NCBI GenBank assembly: GCA_026390575.1
Contig: JAPLFR010000015.1
Location: 340,279 to 404,278, forward strand
Reading direction: 5' to 3'
From: Ignavibacteriales bacterium
Lineage (GTDB): Bacteria > Bacteroidota > Ignavibacteria > UBA10030
Length of the DNA stretch: 64,000 nt
Shown here: positions 27,301-36,550 of the stretch, piece after piece
Layout of the letters: the number at the start of each line of letters is the position of its first letter
Position numbering within the stretch: position 1 is the first letter of the stretch
Notes under the pieces: generated by a model
What the model saw: only the letters and a program-made list of their open reading frames with translations
Databases searched by the model: none
What the model was told of the DNA's origin: nothing
Made by a program: the position numbers and the translations under genes

Positions 27301-29898
27301 CTTATTTCCTTTGGAAAGACCGATTCCTTCAAGAGAGTTTTCAAAAAGTGTCCGATATTTTTCTTCGCTTTCAAGTAACGATTCTTCTCCAAGCTTGCGT
27401 TCGGTGATATCCTCGATCATAGCGAGAAAGTATAAAAATCTTTTATTCATATCGCGGACAATTGTAATAGTTGCCGCCCCCCAGACAACTCTTTTATCTT
27501 TTCGTACGTAGCGCTTCTCAGTATGGTATAGAGGTATTTCTCCAGCAAAAAGTCTTTTAATCGATTCTATATCACCCGTGATATGTTCTGGATGTGTAAT
27601 ATCTTTGAAGGTGAGGGAGGTCAATTCGTTTTCTTCATAACCCATCATTCTGCAAAAAGTTGCATTGGCTTCAATAAATTTGAAATCTAAATTAGAAGTT
27701 GCCATTCCCAGCGGACTTTCCTCGAATATTCTTCGGAATCGATCTTCACTTTCTCGCAAGGTTTGTTCTACCAGCTTTCGTTGAGTGATATCTCGTACAA
27801 CAACTTGCGCCGCTGGTTTCCCTTTAAACAGAAAAGGACTTGCAACTACTTCGACATCAACTGAAGAACCATCCAAACGTAAATACTTCTCTTCAATCAT
27901 CGGTACAGGTGATTTCAACTCTTTCAGGTGTTTTATTCTCTCCGCAACAATTTCACGATACTCAGGATGCATGAGATGTATGACTCGTCGTCCAATGAGT
28001 TCTTCCTTGCTTGTTGCCCCAAACAAATGAACACCTGCCTCATTGATGAATGCAATGTTGCCTTCGCTTTGGATAAAAATCGTATCGGGCGAGAGTTCAA
28101 ATAATTGCCTGTACCGCTCTTCACTTTCTTTTAAGACTTCTTCTGCGCGATTGCGATCGGTGATATCGCGTGCTGTCGATAACGCCCCTGACACATTTCC
28201 ATTTTCGTCTTTCAACACACGGCACCACCAAGCCAACAAACGTTTTTCACCGTCCTTACGCCGCTGCCAGCTTTCAACATAGATAACGTTTTCATCGCCG
28301 ATAAAAATAGGTTGAACTTTTTGATAGGTCTCTTGTTCACCTTCGAAATAAAACGCTGCTTCTTTACCAAGGACATCTTCTCCAAAGAATTCTATACCCG
28401 CACGGTTTGCCCACGTATAGACTTTATTGTTGTCTACTTCCATAATAATATCAGGAACGGACGAAAGGATTGCATCATTACGCGAAGCTAATGATCGTAA
28501 TTTTTCTTCTGCGCGCTTGCGCTCAGTAATATCGCGTATGATGCTTTGGTAAAACCTCGTTTCGTCAATCTTAATGAACCGTGAACTAACTTCGACAGGA
28601 AACACTGTGCCATCTTTCCGCCGGTGCTCTGTTTCAAACACTAATCCGCCTCGCTCTGCAACTTGGTTCATTTGCTTATCAACGGAAAGGCGAGTTCTCT
28701 CTGAACGGAGATCGTGAATACGTAATTGTGCAAATTCTTCTCGTGTGTAACCATATACCTTGCATGCCTGGTCGTTCACTTCTTTGATCCGGCCATCCAT
28801 ATTGATTAATAATATACAGTCATTCGCATACTTAATGATATAATCGAAGTGCTTCATAAGGGCTTGGCGCTCCACTTCGGCTAAATATTTATCGCGATAG
28901 AATTTTGCCTGTTGATGCCGCCACCAGGACACGATAATGCCGCCGGCTGCAAGGAGGAAGAGAAACATCCCAATAACCGCGATCCATGTTTGTGAACGAA
29001 GAGGTGCATAAATTTCTTCCTGATCAACTTTAGCTATCATAAACCATGGAGTATTTTGAATTTTTCTAATTGCTGCAAGGACAGGAACACTGCGATAATC
29101 TTTTCCTTCTACATTTCTTTCAATTCCGCGTGCTGCCATCGATGCGGGAAGTTGTTCGTTAGAAATTGGCATGCGCAATGTCAGCGTCGTATTTTTCCGG
29201 TGACGAAGCTCATTTAAATAGACGACGCTGTCCCCAACTTGCTCGAGCAGCAGTGTCTCGGATGTACGGCTTGGTGTTGGCCATGTTTTGATGAGCGGAA
29301 AGAGAACTACCTGCGGATCAATACGTAGGAGTAGCGTACCGATGATCGTGCTATCGCTCCGATCCGGAGAGAAAATGGGAACAATCAAATCGATGTGCAC
29401 GTATGGAACACTTTTCGAACAGTGTAAATCAGAAAAAGTAATTTGCCGATAAAGGAGTACTTCTTTAAAAATTGTGTGTCCATATGAACAAACAGAATCA
29501 TCATGATTGGATACTGACAAACGAACATTTCTTTTTGCATCAAGCAGAAGAATAGACCTGTACCCCGCATGGTCCTGGAAGGATTTCATAAATTTGAAGA
29601 GATCTTGTTTGGGACTTGTTTTCTCTGGGGTCTTGAAATATATCTCAACTTGACGAGCGATCGCCGCATTGTTGCAGGTAAGCTCGGCATCGATAATGCG
29701 TTCTTGTCGCCACTGTGCAATTTGTCCTGCTTTCAAATCTGCGAAAGCAGCAAGATCATTCTGTGCCGCAATTTTGATGCGTTCTTGTTGATCTTGATAG
29801 AAAAAAAATCCTGTGATGAAAATGCCGGCTGCCAAAGACAGGAAAATGGTGATGAGGAACCAGGGGATTGTCCGTCTGGGTAGAGGACTTTTTTTCAT
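24394..29898 (-). CDS. Nine-PAS hybrid sensor histidine kinase inside the hyp operon
   Basis: 1834 residues. TM1 is at about residues 12-33, an extracytoplasmic sensor at 34-303 and TM2 at about 304-327. Nine consecutive PAS/PAC repeats follow from about 345 to 1440, each ending in an RDITE-type motif. HisKA ([13 protein letters not shown], His near 1475), HATPase (N-box [12 protein letters not shown]2 GKGTGLGL) and a C-terminal receiver (phospho-acceptor in [10 protein letters not shown]) complete it. The ninth PAS has a Cys cluster (DMCCWKVY, then CQDCPLK) that could bind metal or a redox cofactor. It lies between hypD and hypE in the same direction with 58- and 24-base gaps, so it is probably co-expressed with hydrogenase maturation. 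The receiver suggests phosphate goes to a separate HPt or regulator not identified here. Confidence 0.94.
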   Translation of the reverse strand: MKKSPLPRRTIPWFLITIFLSLAAGIFITGFFFYQDQQERIKIAAQNDLAAFADLKAGQIAQWRQERIIDAELTCNNAAIARQVEIYFKTPEKTSPKQDLFKFMKSFQDHAGYRSILLLDAKRNVRLSVSNHDDSVCSYGHTIFKEVLLYRQITFSDLHCSKSVPYVHIDLIVPIFSPDRSDSTIIGTLLLRIDPQVVLFPLIKTWPTPSRTSETLLLEQVGDSVVYLNELRHRKNTTLTLRMPISNEQLPASMAARGIERNVEGKDYRSVPVLAAIRKIQNTPWFMIAKVDQEEIYAPLRSQTWIAVIGMFLFLLAAGGIIVSWWRHQQAKFYRDKYLAEVERQALMKHFDYIIKYANDCILLINMDGRIKEVNDQACKVYGYTREEFAQLRIHDLRSERTRLSVDKQMNQVAERGGLVFETEHRRKDGTVFPVEVSSRFIKIDETRFYQSIIRDITERKRAEEKLRSLASRNDAILSSVPDIIMEVDNNKVYTWANRAGIEFFGEDVLGKEAAFYFEGEQETYQKVQPIFIGDENVIYVESWQRRKDGEKRLLAWWCRVLKDENGNVSGALSTARDITDRNRAEEVLKESEERYRQLFELSPDTIFIQSEGNIAFINEAGVHLFGATSKEELIGRRVIHLMHPEYREIVAERIKHLKELKSPVPMIEEKYLRLDGSSVDVEVVASPFLFKGKPAAQVVVRDITQRKLVEQTLRESEDRFRRIFEESPLGMATSNLDFKFIEANATFCRMMGYEENELTSLTFKDITHPEHITGDIESIKRLFAGEIPLYHTEKRYVRKDKRVVWGAATITIVRDMNKRFLYFLAMIEDITERKLGEESLLESEEKYRTLFENSLEGIGLSKGNKVIHANKALLEIFGYDDLDKFLAKPLLEHIAPESQNIIQDMLEKVKKGEPTEKRFTYKIIRKNGEKRDLEIATDHVRIGIEVYTQSTFRDITERKRTEEALRENEEKYRRLFDMESDALFLIDDETGQIIEANAAASTLYGYQHQELLQMRNVDLSAEPDETSRAGKNPTETRIPIRYHRKKDGSVFPIEITATRLSWRGRPAHMPAIRDITERIRSEEALRESEERYRELYTNANIGIYRTTPNGDILLANPQLLNMLGFSSIEALKARNLEQSGFEPSYPRTDFKRKMEQEGEVKGLESAWRRRDGSTIFVRENAKAIHDPDNSILYYDGIAEDITEHKHAEESLRKSEELFKMLVESSPVAIAVFSGATKDIEYVSHRFTQLFGYEQQDIPSLDSWWSFAYPIDEYRNQIESIWNNSVEQAQLEANDTEPLESVITCKDGSSKYIESTFSSMGELTLVFFSDLTQHRMAEEALRQTHAFNDLLIQTMPFGMNIVDEEGNILFVSKAMKEMLTVDVVDMCCWKVYKDNEQQCQDCPLKRGISFGKPDVIETMGILGGKTFQISHVGMMYEGRKAMLEVFQDITEQKKLQQELVQSQKMLSIGTLAGGIAHDFNNILGIILGYTSILPSMKSDPQKFSDGVNAIKQAVDRGAGLVKQILTFARKTDVAFGPLDVPDLTRELVSMLQQTFSKTITFNTEIEIQLPLINADHTQIHQILLNLCVNARDAMPNGGVISIKAYMALGINLRERFPTANEHRYICITVSDTGTGMDETTRNRIFDPFFTTKEKGKGTGLGLSVVYGVVQAHHGFVDVESAVGSGTSFQLYFPVPKESISTLETAKAEKQVHGGNETILVVEDEDLLLDMVQILLETHGYTVLTAKDGMEAVNVYNQHAHEIALVMSDMGLPKLSGDGEFKKLKEINPAVKMILASGFFEPDIKAKLEDAGVRGFLPKPYIIEDVLAKIREALD

Positions 29899-29956
29899 AT
29901 GCCGTATCCTTTTTAACGCTCAGAATTATCTTTCATACAATCCAATATATCGTTTT

Positions 29957-31054
29957 TCAACGATTCATTTTTCCATAATGAAAATACGCTGCGCATGCGC
30001 CCTCGGAGGAAACCATGGGAGCGCCAAGCGGATGTTCTGGTGTACACTGAATTCCAAATGCCGGACAATCGTATGGTTTTTTTAATCCTTGCATTACTTG
30101 ACCTGCAATGCACAACGACGATTCTTGCGTATGGATGGTTGAAACATCAAACACGTTCTCGGCGTCAAACGCTGCAAACTCATCACGTAATCGATAACCG
30201 CTCTTTGGAATTATTCCGATACCGCGCCAAGCTCTATCTCCGACCTCAAATACTTTACTCATTAATGCTTGCGCTGAACGATTGCCTTCCTGTCGAACCG
30301 CCCGTGCGTATTGGTTCTCAACTTCTGCACGTCCTTCTTCAAGCTGTTTCACCGTCATCAAAATTCCTTGAAGAATGTCGACCGGTTCAAAGCCTGTTAT
30401 GACAATCGGAACGCGATACTTGGATGCGAGTGGAATATATTCTTCATATCCCATCACAGTGCAGACGTGTCCAGCCGCGAGAAATCCCTGAACACGATTG
30501 AGTGGTGACGATAGAATTGCTTCCATCGCAGGCGGCACAAGCACATGCGAACAAAGAATGAAAAAATTCTTCAGACCAAGTTTTTTTGCCTGCCAAACGG
30601 ACATTGCGTTTGCAGGAGCGGTCGTCTCGAATCCTACGGCAAAGAATACAATTTTTTTACCAGGATTTTGCTGGGCAAGTTTCAACGCGTCAAGTGGAGA
30701 ATAGACAATACGGACATCGCCGCTTTGAGCTTTCACTGTGAGCAAATCTTTTTCTGAGCCCGGCACTCGAAGCATATCACCGAATGAGGTGAAGATGACG
30801 TCCGATCGTGATGCAATGGCGACTGCTTTGTCGATGAGTTCAAGTGGAGTGACGCACACCGGACATCCGGGTCCGTGCACGAGCGTAAGGCTGGAAGGAA
30901 GCAGATCATCAATCCCGGATTTAACAATCGTATGTGTCTGTCCGCCGCAGATTTCCATGATTGTCCAAGCGTGAGTAACAACTCTGTGGATTTCCTTCAT
31001 CAGCTTTTCCGCTGAAGCAGCATTCCGATATTCATCAACGTAGCGCATGGTCAT
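29957..31054 (-). CDS. hypD: Hydrogenase maturation factor HypD
   Basis: 365 residues with the family signatures: EICGGQTH (active-site Cys), [20 protein letters not shown] and C-terminal [4Fe-4S] cysteines ([19 protein letters not shown]). HypD with HypC assembles the Fe(CN)2CO unit. Two in-frame ATGs (31054 and 31048) are possible starts. The upstream gene is an inserted four-helix-bundle gene, not hypC directly. Confidence 0.96.
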   Translation of the reverse strand: MTMRYVDEYRNAASAEKLMKEIHRVVTHAWTIMEICGGQTHTIVKSGIDDLLPSSLTLVHGPGCPVCVTPLELIDKAVAIASRSDVIFTSFGDMLRVPGSEKDLLTVKAQSGDVRIVYSPLDALKLAQQNPGKKIVFFAVGFETTAPANAMSVWQAKKLGLKNFFILCSHVLVPPAMEAILSSPLNRVQGFLAAGHVCTVMGYEEYIPLASKYRVPIVITGFEPVDILQGILMTVKQLEEGRAEVENQYARAVRQEGNRSAQALMSKVFEVGDRAWRGIGIIPKSGYRLRDEFAAFDAENVFDVSTIHTQESSLCIAGQVMQGLKKPYDCPAFGIQCTPEHPLGAPMVSSEGACAAYFHYGKMNR

Positions 31055-31067
31055 CCGTAAGCAAGAG

Positions 31068-31545
31068 AATAGAAACAGGATGCAAGAAGCAAGATGACGA
31101 AATATATTTATTCATATGTTTTCCAGTTTTCGATGAGACCATGGAGCATTTTGCCAACATCATCGCATTTCTGAAGCAGTGTCTTGTTGTCCTCTTCAGT
31201 AATATACTTGCAATCGAAAGCAAATAATATCCACACTTTTGTTTCTTCGTTTGATCCAATTGCATCAACTAAATGACGTTCAAAAACATTCTCATAATAT
31301 CGTTTTGCCCATCCTTCAACAATGTTTGAAGCAACCGAGCGCGATGATCTTCGCATTTGATCTGTGAGAGAATACAATTCTTCTTTTGGAAAACGTTTCG
31401 TTAACCAAAATAATTGCATTATAAGATCATAGGCGGCATGGTATACTTTCAAATCGCGATAGGATTGAATCATTTTTTCTATCCGCTTTTTACTTATTAT
31501 GTCTTACTTCGTGCGTCAGACTTCTTGCTTCTGGCTTCTGATTTT
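31068..31545. mobile_element. S23-type unit with inverted ends, copy 1 (in hyp operon)
   Basis: A unit of about 480 bp holds the four-helix-bundle gene. Its two ends carry related sequence in inverted orientation: AGAAGCAAGATGACG near 31085-31099, and on the opposite strand AGAAGCAAGAAGTCTGACG near 31515-31533. The arms share about 24 positions with one small gap. The unit separates hypC from hypD, genes that are normally adjacent, and its distal arm forms the 3' end of hypC. It has the layout of an inserted element, but no transposase is present. Confidence 0.6.
31108..31473 (-). CDS. Four-helix-bundle protein, S23/23S-rRNA-intervening-sequence type
   Basis: 121 residues: [16 protein letters not shown], then [21 protein letters not shown], and a helical second half. 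This is the signature of the S23 family first known from open frames inside intervening sequences of 23S rRNA. The molecular role is unknown; members form small helical oligomers. It lies in the hyp operon between hypC and hypD without an obvious role in hydrogenase maturation and is framed by inverted repeats, which suggests insertion. Confidence 0.88.
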   Translation of the reverse strand: MIQSYRDLKVYHAAYDLIMQLFWLTKRFPKEELYSLTDQMRRSSRSVASNIVEGWAKRYYENVFERHLVDAIGSNEETKVWILFAFDCKYITEEDNKTLLQKCDDVGKMLHGLIENWKTYE

Positions 31546-31775
31546 TCTCCCAACTCTCCCATTTGCTCTATCAGCTTAAGCGTTTCCTGCGCTTCCGCTT
31601 CATCCATCATGCTGATGGCGAAGCCGACGTGAACAATAACGTAATTGCCGATTTTCACTTCCGGAACAAGTTCGAGACAGATTTCTTTTTTAATACCGCC
31701 GAAACTTACTTTGCCCATGATTGGCGAAACGGCATTATCGATTTCTAAGACTTTACCGGGAATTGCTAGACACAT
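31497..31775 (-). CDS. hypC: Hydrogenase maturation chaperone HypC, with repeat-derived tail
   Basis: 92 residues starting MCLAIPGKV; Cys2 is the essential HypC residue that binds the Fe(CN)2CO precursor. The core ends near residue 78 (LIEQMGELGEK). The last 14 residues (SEARSKKSDARSKT) are encoded by a purine-rich repeat that forms one arm of the adjacent S23 unit, so the native C-terminus seems replaced. The longer frame reaching back to 31934 overlaps hypF and is rejected because Met-Cys must be N-terminal. Confidence 0.93.
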   Translation of the reverse strand: MCLAIPGKVLEIDNAVSPIMGKVSFGGIKKEICLELVPEVKIGNYVIVHVGFAISMMDEAEAQETLKLIEQMGELGEKSEARSKKSDARSKT

Positions 31776-31821
31776 TGTATTTTCCTTTTCTGAGTCAATG
31801 TTCAAATTCCTGAATCCATAA

Positions 31822-34158
31822 TCAAGCTCTATTTGCGTTTTGCAAACGGAGAGCGGCATATGCTTGCCCCAAAGCAATTCCCCCGTCGTTTGGCGGTACC
31901 CGCTGATGCCAGTACGGACGAAATCCTTCTTCACGTAACCGTTTCACAGTGTGCTCCGTCAGATATTTGTTCTGAAAGCATCCACCGGAAAGCACCACGC
32001 GGTTGTGCTTGATCTTCATTGCCACTGCCACGATTATTTCAACAAGTGTGTTATGAAATTTTGCAGCAATGGTTGATGGGCTGATGTGATTTTTTATATC
32101 AGTAAGAATTCCCTCAAAAACTGATCGCCAGTCAACTATCCTTAATTTTAGCGCTTCATCAATTCCAAAGGGATAACATTCTTCGCTTTCCACGCTTTGT
32201 ATCAAAAATTCTAATTCCATTGCCGCTTGGCCTTCGTAATTCACGATCTGTCTTAGTCCAATAAGCGATGCGACAGCATCAAAAAGTCTGCCTGCGCTCG
32301 TGGTAACAGGCATATTGATGTTCTTTACAAACATTTGTTTAAGCACATCAAGTTCCGCTGGTGTGAATGCTTGCACGGAAATCAAATCGTTATCGTGAAA
32401 AATATTATCGCCAAATATCTCGTACAAAATACCGAGAGCAATGCGCCGTGGTTCTTTAATAGCTTTTTCTCCACCTGGCAATCGGAAGGAACGGAAGGTG
32501 GCAATATGCTCGAATGATGTTTCCGTTGTTAATAAAAATTCGCCACCCCAGATAGTTCCGTCGAGGCCATACCCTGTTCCATCCCACGATACGCCGAGCA
32601 ATTTGCCTTCCAGTTGATTCTCCGCCATACAAGAAGCGATATGTGCGTAATGATGCTGGATTTCTATGAATGGAATGCCAGTGCTTCGAGCAAACTTCGA
32701 TGAAAGATAATCGGGATGAAGGTCGCAAACAACCTGTGCAGGTTTTGTTTCGTAGAGCATTTGGAAATCTGTGATGACCCGATGAAAAGCATCTAACGAT
32801 TCCATCGTTTCCAAATCGCCAATATGCTGACTGATAAACACATTGTCGTCCGATGTCAGCGCAATTGTATTCTTGAGATGTGCACCGACTGCCAGTAGGG
32901 ACACGCCATGGCGTGTCCCTACAGAAATGGGTAAGGGTGCATAACCGCGTGCGCGGCGAAGTACCAACTCGCGTCCCATTATAACACGTACAATGGAATC
33001 ATCCACATGCCGCACAATCGGTCGGTTGTGAACAAGAAACATGTCTGTAATTCCATTGAGTCGATGAAGAGCTTCGTTCTCATCAGTACAAATCGGTTCG
33101 TCCGATAAATTGCCGCTTGTTGCGACAACAGGAAAACCAAGTTCTTTCAATAAGATGTGATGCAACGGCGTGTACGGCAGCATCACGCCGAGATAGGGAT
33201 TGGAAGGAGCGACAGAACTGGCAATGAAGGATTGCGGATTGCGGACCGTTAAACGTTTTAAGAGAACTATAGGTGATTCTGGCGAAAGCAGAAGCCGTTC
33301 CTCAAATTCGTTAACTTCGCACTCCAATTTTATTGCTTCTAATAAAGGGAACATGAGAGCTAGCGGTTTCTCTTCCCGATGCTTCCTTGTGCGAAGACGA
33401 CGCACTGCTTCGTCGTTGCGTGCATCAACCATCAAATGAAACCCGCCAATCCCTTTAACGGCGACAATTTTACCGGTTCGAAGAATTTCCACTGCTTGAA
33501 GAAGTGCGTTGTGTCTTTCAGCAATGACATTTCCTTTATCATTCCACAATTCTAATTTTGGTCCGCAGAGGGGGCATGCGTTTGGCTGAGCATGAAATCT
33601 ACGGTCGAACGGGTTTTCGTACTCTGCTTTACAATCCGGACACATCTCAAATTTCTTCATTGATGAATTCGGTCGATCGTACGGTAATGCTTCTATAATA
33701 GAGAAGCGCGATCCGCAGTTTGTGCAATTAGTAAAAGGATAAAGGTAGCGGCGATTTGATGTGTCGAAGATGTCTTTCAAACAATCAGGACAGGTTGAAA
33801 TATCGGGAAGAACCAGCACAGTCTTTATTCCAGCAGAATCGCTTTTACGAATCTCGAACAATGTGAAGCCGGTTGCGTCAAGAAACAAAAACTCTAAACT
33901 TTGGATACATGCCCGCGGGGGTATTTCTTTCTGCAGACGAAACAGAAACTGATTGAGTGTATCTTTTGCACTCTCGACTTCAATAAAGACACCTTGGCCA
34001 GAGTTCGATACCCAGCCAGGCAGTTTCATCTCTGTCGCTAGTCGATAGACGAATGGTCGAAATCCTACGCCCTGCACCGCGCCGTGAATAACGACTCTCA
34101 GCCGTACTCTTTCTAAATTTTTTCTCTTTAGTTGTTGCACCGCACCCACAAAGTGCAA
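31822..34158 (-). CDS. hypF: Carbamoyltransferase HypF
   Basis: Up to 778 residues with the full domain order: acylphosphatase (HGAVQGVGFRPFVYRL), two zinc-finger-like CxxC pairs (CPDC/CTNC and CPDC/CPLC), YrdC-like domain (KGIGGFHLMVDA) and Kae1-like domain with HHYAHIASCMAE and SGGCFQN. It makes thiocarbamate on HypE from carbamoyl phosphate. The start is uncertain: TTG 34158 or GTG 34149 are both possible, and neither has a clear ribosome site. A perfect 28-bp palindrome lies in frame in the linker between the YrdC and Kae1 parts. Confidence 0.95.
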   Translation of the reverse strand: MHFVGAVQQLKRKNLERVRLRVVIHGAVQGVGFRPFVYRLATEMKLPGWVSNSGQGVFIEVESAKDTLNQFLFRLQKEIPPRACIQSLEFLFLDATGFTLFEIRKSDSAGIKTVLVLPDISTCPDCLKDIFDTSNRRYLYPFTNCTNCGSRFSIIEALPYDRPNSSMKKFEMCPDCKAEYENPFDRRFHAQPNACPLCGPKLELWNDKGNVIAERHNALLQAVEILRTGKIVAVKGIGGFHLMVDARNDEAVRRLRTRKHREEKPLALMFPLLEAIKLECEVNEFEERLLLSPESPIVLLKRLTVRNPQSFIASSVAPSNPYLGVMLPYTPLHHILLKELGFPVVATSGNLSDEPICTDENEALHRLNGITDMFLVHNRPIVRHVDDSIVRVIMGRELVLRRARGYAPLPISVGTRHGVSLLAVGAHLKNTIALTSDDNVFISQHIGDLETMESLDAFHRVITDFQMLYETKPAQVVCDLHPDYLSSKFARSTGIPFIEIQHHYAHIASCMAENQLEGKLLGVSWDGTGYGLDGTIWGGEFLLTTETSFEHIATFRSFRLPGGEKAIKEPRRIALGILYEIFGDNIFHDNDLISVQAFTPAELDVLKQMFVKNINMPVTTSAGRLFDAVASLIGLRQIVNYEGQAAMELEFLIQSVESEECYPFGIDEALKLRIVDWRSVFEGILTDIKNHISPSTIAAKFHNTLVEIIVAVAMKIKHNRVVLSGGCFQNKYLTEHTVKRLREEGFRPYWHQRVPPNDGGIALGQAYAALRLQNANRA
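32895..32922. repeat. 28-bp perfect palindrome within hypF
   Basis: GTAGGGACACGCCA at 32895-32908 is followed by its exact reverse complement to 32922, with no loop. On the coding strand it gives VGTRHGVSLL between the conserved PLPI and LAVGAHLKN segments. That is a linker of variable length in the family, so the reading frame survives. It looks like a REP- or MITE-type palindrome inserted in a gene. Confidence 0.85.
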
Positions 34159-34285
34159 AAAAATCTTGTGAGAATCAGTATGGAAGAATTCCGAACCATC
34201 ATTGTTATAAAGATGTTTATTCTTATGAAAAAAAGTCTTTAATTAAATCATCTCAAGAAAATAATACGAAAGAAAAGAATCAGAC

Positions 34286-35587
34286 ATGATTTGGAACGAA
34301 TATATTGAATGCATGGATCGGGAACGACTCGTCAAGCTGCAGGGTGAACGATTGTCCACAATGATAGAAAGACTCTACTATAATGTGCCATTCTATCGCC
34401 AAAAGTTTCAGAAAAGCGGAATCGAACCAGGGGATATAAAAAACGTAGATCAATTAAAAAACCTGCCTTTTACTACAAAGCAGGATTTGCGAGATAATTA
34501 TCCCTTTGGTTTATTTGCTGTGCCGACATCGGAAATCGTGCGCGTCCATGCATCGAGCGGCACAACAGGGAAGCCGACAGTTGTGGGATATACGCGCAAA
34601 GATCTTGAAATTTGGTCTGAGGTCGTAGCCCGCACGCTCACTTCAGCCGGAGGCGGCAAGAACGATGTACTGCATATCGCGTATGGCTATGGTTTGTTCA
34701 CCGGTGGATTAGGTATTCATTACGGTGCGGAGAAGATTGGTGCAACCGTTATTCCTGTTTCCGGCGGCAACACGCAGCGCCAACTGCAATTAATGCAAGA
34801 TCTTGGTTCTACCATCCTCGCTTGTACACCATCCTATGCTCTCCATTTAGCCGAGGCGATGGCTGAAGCAGGTCTATCACCGGATTCGCTAAAACTTAAA
34901 GCTGGAGTGTTTGGAGCCGAACCGTGGACAGAAGAAATGCGCCGTGAAATTGAAGACAAATTGAAAATAAAAGCGATTGATATTTATGGATTGAGCGAAG
35001 TGATCGGACCGGGTGTTGCTTCTGAATGCATATGCCAAAAAGGATTACATATTTTTGAAGATCATTTTATTCCGGAGATTGTCGATCCGCAAACGCTCGA
35101 AGTGCTTCCCTTTGGTCAGATGGGAGAATTGGTATTCACCTGTATTACGAAAGAAGCGTTGCCGTTGCTCCGATATCGCACACGAGATCTTACAGTGCTG
35201 AATCCTGAAAAATGCGACTGTGGCCGCACTATCATACGGATGAAAAAATGTCTCGGCCGTTCCGACGATATGCTGATCATCAGAGGAGTAAATGTTTTTC
35301 CGTCTCAAATAGAAACGGTGCTGCTCGAAATGAGCGAAACCAAACCACATTACTTGCTGATTGTTGACAGGGTCAACAATCTTGATGTTCTGGAAGTATG
35401 GGTTGAAGTTGAGGGGCAATTCTTCTCTGATGAAATAAAAAAACTGGAAGATCTTAAGAAGAAAATTCAGCACAACATTGAATCAACGTTAGGTATCAGT
35501 GCCCTTGTAAAGCTCGTTGAACCAAAAACCATTGAACGCAGCGAAGGCAAAGCCAAACGAGTCATAGATAAACGAAATATAAAGTAG
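34286..35587 (+). CDS. Phenylacetate-CoA ligase family (PaaK-like) acyl-CoA synthetase
   Basis: 433 residues of the adenylate-forming PaaK family: N-terminal [12 protein letters not shown], the phosphate loop [17 protein letters not shown], and [16 protein letters not shown]. Length is the family norm. It activates an aryl or related acid with ATP and CoA. The gene is followed six bases later by an ACT-domain gene; this pair is common next to indolepyruvate:ferredoxin oxidoreductase genes in anaerobes, suggesting aromatic amino-acid use. The divergent neighbour is hypF. Confidence 0.93.
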   Translation: MIWNEYIECMDRERLVKLQGERLSTMIERLYYNVPFYRQKFQKSGIEPGDIKNVDQLKNLPFTTKQDLRDNYPFGLFAVPTSEIVRVHASSGTTGKPTVVGYTRKDLEIWSEVVARTLTSAGGGKNDVLHIAYGYGLFTGGLGIHYGAEKIGATVIPVSGGNTQRQLQLMQDLGSTILACTPSYALHLAEAMAEAGLSPDSLKLKAGVFGAEPWTEEMRREIEDKLKIKAIDIYGLSEVIGPGVASECICQKGLHIFEDHFIPEIVDPQTLEVLPFGQMGELVFTCITKEALPLLRYRTRDLTVLNPEKCDCGRTIIRMKKCLGRSDDMLIIRGVNVFPSQIETVLLEMSETKPHYLLIVDRVNNLDVLEVWVEVEGQFFSDEIKKLEDLKKKIQHNIESTLGISALVKLVEPKTIERSEGKAKRVIDKRNIK

Positions 35588-35593
35588 GATGCC

Positions 35594-36019
35594 ATGATCA
35601 TAAAACAACTTTCAGTATTTCTCGAAAATAAGTCAGGTCGTTTGACTGAAGTAACCGAAACGTTAGCTTCAGCACAAATTAATATTTCAGCTTTCAGTAT
35701 TGCCGATACCTCTGAATTCGGCATCCTGAGGATGATCGTAAGCAAGCCGGAAGCGGCGGAAGCAGCATTGAAAGCAAAGGGAATTTCTGTACATATCACA
35801 GAAGTTGTCGCCGTCGTGGTTCCGCACAACCCTGGTGGTTTACATAGGACATTGGAAATTCTATCTTCCGAAGGAATCAGCGTAGAATATATGTATGCAT
35901 TCGCTATGGGTGATCGTGCAACCGTGATCATTCGCACCGATGCAATTCAACAGACCATCATGGTTTTACAGAAGCATAAATTGGAATTGCTCAAAGCAAA
36001 CGATATTTATGAAGTATAG
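35594..36019 (+). CDS. ACT-domain protein paired with the PaaK-like ligase
   Basis: 141 residues made of two ACT folds (residues 1-68: SVFLENKSGRLTEVTETL; 69-141: VVPHNPGGLHRTLEILSSEG). ACT domains bind amino acids as allosteric signals. The six-base spacing to the ligase suggests it senses an aromatic amino acid for this pathway. Its stop lies just before the second S23 unit. Confidence 0.9.
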   Translation: MIIKQLSVFLENKSGRLTEVTETLASAQINISAFSIADTSEFGILRMIVSKPEAAEAALKAKGISVHITEVVAVVVPHNPGGLHRTLEILSSEGISVEYMYAFAMGDRATVIIRTDAIQQTIMVLQKHKLELLKANDIYEV

Positions 36020-36024
36020 ATACT

Positions 36025-36525
36025 AAATTCCAAATAATAATACAAATCTCAAACAAGCTCCAATAAAAATATATCAAATAATAAATCCGAAATCACAACC
36101 AATTTTCAAATGGATAAAATCCAAACAAGGAAACCATACAATCTTGAGGAGCGAACACTTCAGTATACAAAAGATGTCATTTCTCTGGTCGGTAAGGCGC
36201 CTAAGAATTTATCGAATATTGAAATCGCAAAACAATTAATTCGATCAACAGGATCGGTGGGAGCAAATTATATTGAAGCAAATGAATCATTAGGAAAGAA
36301 AGATTTTGTGATGTATACTCGAATTGCTCGTAAGGAAGAAAAAGAAAGTCGTTATAGGCTACAATGATTAGAGTGCGACGATTCTCTGAAATCAACAAGA
36401 GAACAATTGATTCAAGAATCGACAGAATTATTAAAAATTCTTAGCAAGATCATCGAGAAATCAACTTGATTTGGAATTTTGAGTTTGTCATTTGTTTGTA
36501 ATTTGGGTATTGATAATTGGAATTT
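36025..36525. mobile_element. S23-type unit with inverted ends, copy 2
   Basis: About 500 bp, placed tightly between the ACT gene and the aminotransferase. The left end (from 36025, AAATTCCAAATAATAATAC) and the reverse complement of the right end (to 36525, AAATTCCAATTATCAATAC) match over about 34 bases with roughly 80% identity. Both ends continue in A-rich words such as CAAACAA. It encloses a broken four-helix-bundle gene. Copy 1 has the same size and layout but different end sequences. Confidence 0.65.
36110..36469 (+). pseudogene. S23-type four-helix-bundle gene broken by an internal TGA
   Basis: Residues 1-85 (KPYNLEERTLQYTKDVISL, then RSTGSVGANYIEANES) fit the S23 family. A TGA at 36365-36367 interrupts the frame after SRYRLQ. 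The same frame then continues for 33 sense codons (LECDDSLKSTREQLIQESTE and a last helix) to a TGA at 36467-36469. Restored length would be 119 residues, matching copy 1 (121). A single TGG-to-TGA change would explain it. TGA is used as an ordinary stop elsewhere in the window. Confidence 0.75.
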
Positions 36526-36550
36526 CAATTAGAGATTATTGGATAAATTT

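Noticed and set aside
31776..31934. N-terminal extension of hypC
   Set aside because: It overlaps hypF, and HypC needs Met-Cys at its N-terminus.
36365..36367. TGA read as tryptophan (alternative genetic code)
   Set aside because: Other clear genes, such as hydB (stop at 9264-9266), end at TGA, so the code is standard.
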